Source of the DNA: a virus
IMG/VR virus record: IMGVR_UViG_3300033153_003852
Coordinates: 1-42,855 of that record
Direction: 5' to 3' (one strand)
DNA length: 42,855 nt
Shown here piece after piece: positions 39,662 through 42,855 of the stretch; the stretch's first letter is position 1, and each line of letters opens with the position of its first letter. Below the pieces are notes generated by a model that made no database searches, was not told the DNA's origin, and saw only the letters and a program-made list of their open reading frames with translations. Position numbers and translations under genes: made by a program.

Positions 39662-39997
39662 TTAACACATCCAATTTATTCCCACCCTCGACATTTCATC
39701 TACTATCTTATCACATTCGTCTTTGCCCAGTTCCTTTGCCCATTCGTCAATTGACTTATTTCTATCTTCCCTGAGCACATTCCTTGCTACCTCATCTGAA
39801 ATTTCATAGAGCCAGTGGTCAAAAAGTAAACGATGATATGGGCAACTTGTATCCATTCCCATTCCAGGCGTTCCGTCCCTCAATTCATTACACCCTGGCC
39901 ATGTGCATTCGGGTATTGGCGTTTCGCCTTCGCTTATTCGTTTGATATTAACTACATTTATCGCATTATTTCTTTCTTTGATAATTTCAAGTACCAT
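39662..39997 (-). CDS. Cys/His protein, 111 aa
   Basis: C-T-W-P-G-C at residues 31-36 and C-P-Y-H at about 52-55 suggest a C2CH zinc finger. The second half is helical and acidic. The start overlaps the ERCC4-nuclease gene by 11 bases. Family not recognised. Confidence 0.6.
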   Translation of the reverse strand: MVLEIIKERNNAINVVNIKRISEGETPIPECTWPGCNELRDGTPGMGMDTSCPYHRLLFDHWLYEISDEVARNVLREDRNKSIDEWAKELGKDECDKIVDEMSRVGINWMC

Positions 39998-40649
39998 TTT
40001 CTAAACCCCATACTATTTTGACTTGTTCTTGTATTTTTTTCCCAATTCCCTCAATGTCCTCATGCCAATCATCCAGATGAACCATAGCATTTTCGGGTGT
40101 CTGATATACTTTGAGTATTCTTTCCGCCAGCGTTTCCTTAATGTTAGGCAAATTGCAGATAAAATTCATCCGAGGGCTTAACCCTGGCTGGATGATAACT
40201 GGCCGCCTGATGTTCTGCAATCGCCCACTTTCCAAATCCCTCACTATCTCTGATATGATGTCGCAGGATTCCTGGCAGTTCCTTGTTTCGTAAGTAGTTA
40301 TCTTCCTATTTAATGTCCTGATAGTTTTCTCATGCTTGCGTACCGTTTCATAGACATCTTCACGTCCTGTCTGTCGTGGTTTCCACCCTTCGACAATAAG
40401 AATTGGAAAATTAGACATGAGGGTACATCTTGAAATCTGGCTATGAAGTCTGCCATCATGTAATGAGCTATCAAAATCAGTACGCTTCATCTCGATCATC
40501 ACAATACAATCTTTGTAGATTAGCTTAACATCGGATTCCTCCATATGAATCATCTTGACCAGTCCCAATTCCCTGTCTATGATTTCTTCCATGATTTCGG
40601 ACGAATCCTCATGCACGTCAATGAATATCAGAACGGGTTCATCGGTCAT
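39987..40649 (-). CDS. ERCC4/XPF-type structure-specific nuclease
   Basis: 220 aa. The ERCC4 nuclease fold shows F-I-D11-V-H-E14, then I-E53-M-K55-R-T-D58-F, a variant of the ERKxxxD box that is one residue short, followed by S-L-H-D-G-R-L-H-S-Q-I and P-I-L-I-V-E-G. The C-terminal 65 residues form a helix-hairpin-helix pair (N-L-P-N-I-K-E-T-L-A-E-R-I; I-E-G-I-G-K-K-I). Such proteins cut branched or flap DNA in archaeal and eukaryotic repair; here it probably processes replication or recombination intermediates. It is the strongest archaeal-type gene in the window. Coupled to the upstream gene by ATGA. Confidence 0.85.
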   Translation of the reverse strand: MTDEPVLIFIDVHEDSSEIMEEIIDRELGLVKMIHMEESDVKLIYKDCIVMIEMKRTDFDSSLHDGRLHSQISRCTLMSNFPILIVEGWKPRQTGREDVYETVRKHEKTIRTLNRKITTYETRNCQESCDIISEIVRDLESGRLQNIRRPVIIQPGLSPRMNFICNLPNIKETLAERILKVYQTPENAMVHLDDWHEDIEGIGKKIQEQVKIVWGLENGT

Positions 40650-40813
40650 CCAATCACCATCTGACTTCCTCTTTCCGGCTTCTTCAATGGTGGCGGTTGT
40701 TTGGTCATTTCATTTTCACCAACACAATGCCTTTGCCTCGCCCAGAACTGGCAGTGATGGCACTCTTTCAGATGTTCTTTCCATTCTTCGTGAGTCGGGT
40801 TTAGTTCGGTCAT
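40646..40813 (-). CDS. Small CxxC protein, 55 aa
   Basis: C-H-H-C at 18-21 and another Cys at 30, with a Pro/Lys-rich tail. ATGA overlaps on both sides show it is translated as part of the operon. It precedes the ERCC4 nuclease. Function unknown. Confidence 0.6.
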   Translation of the reverse strand: MTELNPTHEEWKEHLKECHHCQFWARQRHCVGENEMTKQPPPLKKPERGSQMVIG

Positions 40814-41379
40814 CCTATCGCCCTCGCAAGTGCCTTAACGCACCTTACAATCTCCTTATCGGTTGTATATTTGGTTTTCATCCCGGGAAAGACTTCTATG
40901 ATTTTGAAGGGAACTACTGTTAGTGTCTGGTTTGAATTTATCCAATCCCATAATTTACTATACAGCGTTGACATTGTTTTGAAATCGGTTGACCTATCGC
41001 AACCATCATCGAGATATGCAAACCCTTCGGCATGATATAAGTCATGGTGCTTTGCCAGAGTATTGTTCAGTCCGATATTTTCTTTATATGGGTCTTTCGT
41101 TATCTCACCGACACCCAACGCCTCACCGCCGTAGTTGGACGTTACCGCCAGGAATTTCGTACCCTTCGTGAATCTCTTAACCGTGGATGGCATCCAGTTT
41201 CTACGAGTTACGGATTTGTTTCGGGTTACAAATGCCGAAGCAACAGAGTTCATAGAGATTATGGGCATCTTGACTGGCCTGAATGATTCACAATACATCT
41301 TATCAGACTGGACGGATGCGGTAATCCATTTTGGCTGATGACATTTTCCCTGCTCTATACAGTAATCGCACATCGTCAT
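40810..41379 (-). CDS. ASCH/PUA-like domain protein with zinc-binding start
   Basis: 189 aa. Residues 4-30 contain C-D-Y-C, C and C, a likely zinc site. Residues about 50-165 resemble an ASCH/PUA-like barrel: S-V-T-R-R-N-W, F-L-A-V-T-S, A-L-G-V-G-E-I-T, H-A-E-G-F-A, L-W-D-W-I, V-V-P-F-K-I-I. Such domains bind RNA or modified nucleotides. The ribosome site GGAGAGTGA lies before ATG 41379, which directly follows the upstream stop. Confidence 0.65.
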   Translation of the reverse strand: MTMCDYCIEQGKCHQPKWITASVQSDKMYCESFRPVKMPIISMNSVASAFVTRNKSVTRRNWMPSTVKRFTKGTKFLAVTSNYGGEALGVGEITKDPYKENIGLNNTLAKHHDLYHAEGFAYLDDGCDRSTDFKTMSTLYSKLWDWINSNQTLTVVPFKIIEVFPGMKTKYTTDKEIVRCVKALARAIG

Positions 41380-41556
41380 CTACTCACTCTCCTTGTCATC
41401 CTTCGGTTCTGGCTGGGCATCGACTGGCAATTCTAATAAGTTCCCCCAATCAGGCATATTGTCGGTCAATAAAATGTTGAAATCCCAATCCTCCAACGCC
41501 ATTTTGAGTGCATCGAAACCCGCTTTATTCAGCGGCAACAATCGTATCTCATCCAT
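41380..41556 (-). CDS. Hypothetical acidic protein, 58 aa
   Basis: Acidic, with Trp-containing helix (F-D-A-L-K-M-A-L-E-D-W-D-F) and a disordered charged tail. A perfect AGGAGGT precedes the ATG at 41556. That site contains the TAA where the upstream zinc-ribbon frame would end if it lacked the 31-base duplication. Function unknown. Confidence 0.65.
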   Translation of the reverse strand: MDEIRLLPLNKAGFDALKMALEDWDFNILLTDNMPDWGNLLELPVDAQPEPKDDKESE

Positions 41557-41585
41557 TGGAATTACCTCCTATCATAAGCCCCAGC

Positions 41586-41692
41586 CTTGGCTCGGTGCTG
41601 ACCTTCATCCCCGCCCTGCGTTCCCTCGACCTTCGCCCCTTCCACTTCGGGCGGGGCATCACTTCGCCCCTTCCACTTCGGGCGGGGCATCA
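41586..41692 (-). repeat. GC-rich structured element, copy A, with 31-base tandem duplication
   Basis: Bases 41586-41661 are identical to 42742-42817 (76 bases). A 31-base unit is repeated head to tail here (41631-41661 and 41662-41692). The element can fold with an eight-base outer stem (CCCCGCCC at 41609-41616 with GGGCGGGG at 41649-41656, or with 41680-41687). It is far more GC-rich than its surroundings and encodes D-A-P-P-E-V-E-G-A-K at the end of the next gene. Confidence 0.85.
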
Positions 41693-41883
41693 CTGGTTGG
41701 ATTGTGATTTAAGGCGAATCTTGGATTTTGCAATATGAAATCCATCCATCTGTAGACATCTGTTTTGCTGTGTCCGCAATCCTCACAAAACTCATATTGG
41801 TCGCATATCTTTTTACAACATTCGTGTGGTGTCATAAACTTATCTTCTTTGCACATCGGACACCATGTTTCAATCGTTTTCAT
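41659..41883 (-). CDS. Zinc-ribbon protein truncated inside element A, 74 aa
   Basis: Three Cys pairs or clusters: C-P-M-C (8-11), C-C...C around 22-27, C-E-D-C (33-36). The last ten residues come from element A. The frame stops at TGA exactly at the junction of the two 31-base units. Without the extra unit it would continue through the element to TAA at 41562-41564, inside the next gene's ribosome site, as at other junctions here. So a recent duplication seems to have shortened the protein. Confidence 0.7.
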   Translation of the reverse strand: MKTIETWCPMCKEDKFMTPHECCKKICDQYEFCEDCGHSKTDVYRWMDFILQNPRFALNHNPTSDAPPEVEGAK

Positions 41884-42015
41884 TCAATCCCCATCCTTCA
41901 TAATCTTGGTTATTTCAGCATTACCATATTGATTTCTGAAATGCTCAATGGCTTCTTCTTCTGTATCGGCTTCATAATTTGTCCAGTCCTCAAATTCAAT
42001 TATCCAATTACCCAT
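41884..42015 (-). CDS. Hypothetical protein, 43 aa
   Basis: Reads M-G-N-W-I-I-E-F-E-D-W-T-N-Y-E-A then an acidic helix (T-E-E-E-A-I-E-H-F-R) and a basic end. The pattern resembles small one-strand/one-helix viral proteins. GGAGGGG lies five bases before the ATG, and the stop abuts the next gene. Function unknown. Confidence 0.6.
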   Translation of the reverse strand: MGNWIIEFEDWTNYEADTEEEAIEHFRNQYGNAEITKIMKDGD

Positions 42016-42040
42016 TCAATCCCCTCCATCATAAGTCAAT

Positions 42041-42134
42041 CGCCCGTTCCGACCTCCAACCCCGACCTTACGGCTTCGGCTCTCGGACATTCTCCCCTCA
42101 AGCCTCGCACTCTGCGAGACTGTCGGGGCATGGA
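42041..42134 (-). repeat. GC-rich structured element, copy C (diverged)
   Basis: Related to copies A and B in its first part on the plus strand (C-GACCT-CA-CCCCG spacing) and in its outer stem: CCCCGAC (42060-42066) with GTCGGGG (42122-42128). The A/B stem is CCCCGCCC/GGGCGGGG, so the pairing is kept although bases differ. An inner hairpin CTCGCA-CTC-TGCGAG (42104-42118) is perfect. The element is open in the frame of the gene before it. Confidence 0.7.
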
Positions 42135-42144
42135 TGGGCAACAT

Positions 42145-42390
42145 CTATGCCACCTCGTGACCTTTGACCTCGCAGGGGTAGGGGCATTGACAGTCTGGGT
42201 TGTTAACGTCGGGTGTAACAACTGCAGGTTTACAAGGGGTTATACCATAGTTGGTAAGGGCACAGTCCAAACTACATAAATGCCCCTCGTTCACACACCT
42301 CATATCTTCTATGTCCGCCTCACCCATGTCCACCTCACAATTTAGACACTCGTTCAATTCTTCGCCACAATAATTACACATTGCTTTCAT
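42145..42390 (-). CDS. Cys-rich zinc protein, 81 aa, with in-frame extension after TAG
   Basis: Four Cys pairs: C-N-Y-C, C-L-N-C, C-S-L-D-C and C-Q-C-P-Y-P-C, probably two zinc sites. The ATG at 42390 follows GGGAGGAATAGAT. The frame meets TAG at 42147-42145, then stays open for 42 more codons through element C, ending at TGA (42018-42016) directly before the next ATG. That ending is typical of operon junctions here, so the TAG may be a recent nonsense change or read through at some level. Confidence 0.65.
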   Translation of the reverse strand: MKAMCNYCGEELNECLNCEVDMGEADIEDMRCVNEGHLCSLDCALTNYGITPCKPAVVTPDVNNPDCQCPYPCEVKGHEVA

Positions 42391-42392
42391 AT

Positions 42393-42557
42393 CTATTCCT
42401 CCCTGTTCTTTTTCCATTCCTCTAATTCATCAGGCTTGCATTTCGGACATGGGTGGGGCTCATCTGCAAGAAATTTGTGACCGCAATACGCACACTGATA
42501 TTGACCGATGCTCATCTTTACCGAAATACTATCCTTTGTTTTGTTTGTTATTTCCAT
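42393..42557 (-). CDS. Zinc-ribbon protein, 54 aa
   Basis: C-A-Y-C (22-25) and C-P-K-C (37-40) with G-H-K-F between form a classic ribbon. The C-terminus is a charged helix. GAGGTGAAATAAT precedes the ATG; it includes the stop of the upstream gene. Confidence 0.65.
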   Translation of the reverse strand: MEITNKTKDSISVKMSIGQYQCAYCGHKFLADEPHPCPKCKPDELEEWKKNREE

Positions 42558-42558
42558 A

Positions 42559-42855
42559 TTATTTCACCTCCATGTTGCTCTTATTCAAAGTGACAAGTCC
42601 AGCACCTTTGCCAAGTACCCACCAATTCAAGAATACTTCCCTGTCAGCATCCGTTTTGAAATGTACTGTCGCTGTGAATTTGTCCTCGGCTATCGGGAAG
42701 TGGTTTTCATAATAATTTGAATTGAATATATCCCTGCCAGACTTGGCTCGGTGCTGACCTTCATCCCCGCCCTGCGTTCCCTCGACCTTCGCCCCTTCCA
42801 CTTCGGGCGGGGCATCATTGTCAGGGGTTCTCTTTTGATGGCAATTTGCACAATA
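42559..42855 (-). CDS. Partial gene carrying element B in its coding frame
   Basis: Open from the right edge to the stop at 42559, 98 codons present. It begins in the window with Y-C-A-N-C-H-Q-K-R, a zinc motif. The next 27 or so residues are encoded mainly by element B (D-A-P-P-E-V-E-G-A-K-V-E-G-T-Q-G...). The native domain then resumes (D-I-F-N-S-N-Y-Y-E-N-H-F) and ends in an alpha/beta region. GTG at 42801 lies inside the element and lacks a ribosome site, so the true start is outside the window. Confidence 0.65.
   Translation of the reverse strand, partial: YCANCHQKRTPDNDAPPEVEGAKVEGTQGGDEGQHRAKSGRDIFNSNYYENHFPIAEDKFTATVHFKTDADREVFLNWWVLGKGAGLVTLNKSNMEVK
42742..42817 (-). repeat. GC-rich structured element, copy B
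   Basis: 76 bases identical to the first 76 of copy A, without the tandem duplication. Outer stem CCCCGCCC (42765-42772) with GGGCGGGG (42805-42812). It is in the same reading phase as copy A and keeps the host frame open. Confidence 0.85.

Noticed and set aside
41586-42817. The GC-rich repeats as a CRISPR array or terminal repeats
   Set aside because: Only three copies, unequal spacing, genes between them, and no cas genes or shared ends of the window.
1-42855. tRNA or rRNA genes
   Set aside because: No T-loop-like GTTCGANTC with matching acceptor stems was found by eye on either strand, and no rRNA-like sequence was seen. A covariance search would settle this.

Overview
The window reads as most of the genome of an archaeal head-tailed virus (Caudoviricetes type) or an integrated provirus of one. 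The virion genes run in head-to-tail order: large terminase, portal with a MuF domain, prohead protease and scaffold, decoration protein, major capsid protein, connector and completion proteins, tail tube, frameshifted tail chaperones, tape measure and tail tip. The archaeal assignment is an inference. It rests on TATA-like boxes about 25 bases before short-leader starts, GGTGA/GGAGGT ribosome sites, and an ERCC4-type nuclease. A euryarchaeal, perhaps methanogen-related, host fits, but no gene pins it down.

Layout. (1) Positions 1-6218, minus strand: a tightly coupled replication and nuclease operon. It holds a D5-like helicase, a CoiA-like nuclease, a PD-(D/E)XK nuclease, a DPPY methyltransferase, a methyltransferase stub, an HNH nuclease and small proteins. 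(2) 6219-6863: AT-rich noncoding DNA with inverted repeats, a candidate origin or attachment region. (3) 6864-7427: a tyrosine recombinase with several catalytic residues changed, then about 500 bases with no convincing gene. (4) 7953-34855, plus strand: the virion module. A five-gene minus-strand cassette at 10141-11170 interrupts it between terminase and portal. (5) 34941-42855, minus strand: about 24 small coupled early genes, many of them zinc-ribbon miniproteins, with an XPF-like ERCC4 nuclease, a DUF5131/Gp37-Gp68-like protein, an ASCH-like protein and an ATPase-like protein with damaged Walker motifs. The last gene runs off the right edge.

Most unusual points. The prohead protease gene (13483-15936) encodes a zinc ribbon, a complete D12-class adenine methyltransferase, the protease and a scaffold in one chain, with a second ribosome site that would make the scaffold alone. 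Three GC-rich structured elements near the right end share covarying stems and sit in the reading frames of small genes, resembling in-frame coding insertion elements. A run of adhesin and lectin-like genes lies between the major capsid gene and the connectors, suggesting capsid fibres rather than tail fibres. The tail chaperone pair carries a textbook A_AAA_AAC slippery site directly before the zero-frame stop.

How the parts work together. The two minus-strand blocks are probably early (replication, recombination, host takeover). The plus block is late. Short-leader promoters start the plus units at 7953, 8261 and 11267. Within operons nearly all junctions are ATGA, TAATG or TTGA overlaps. 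No lysis enzyme, DNA polymerase, tRNA or CRISPR array was recognised.
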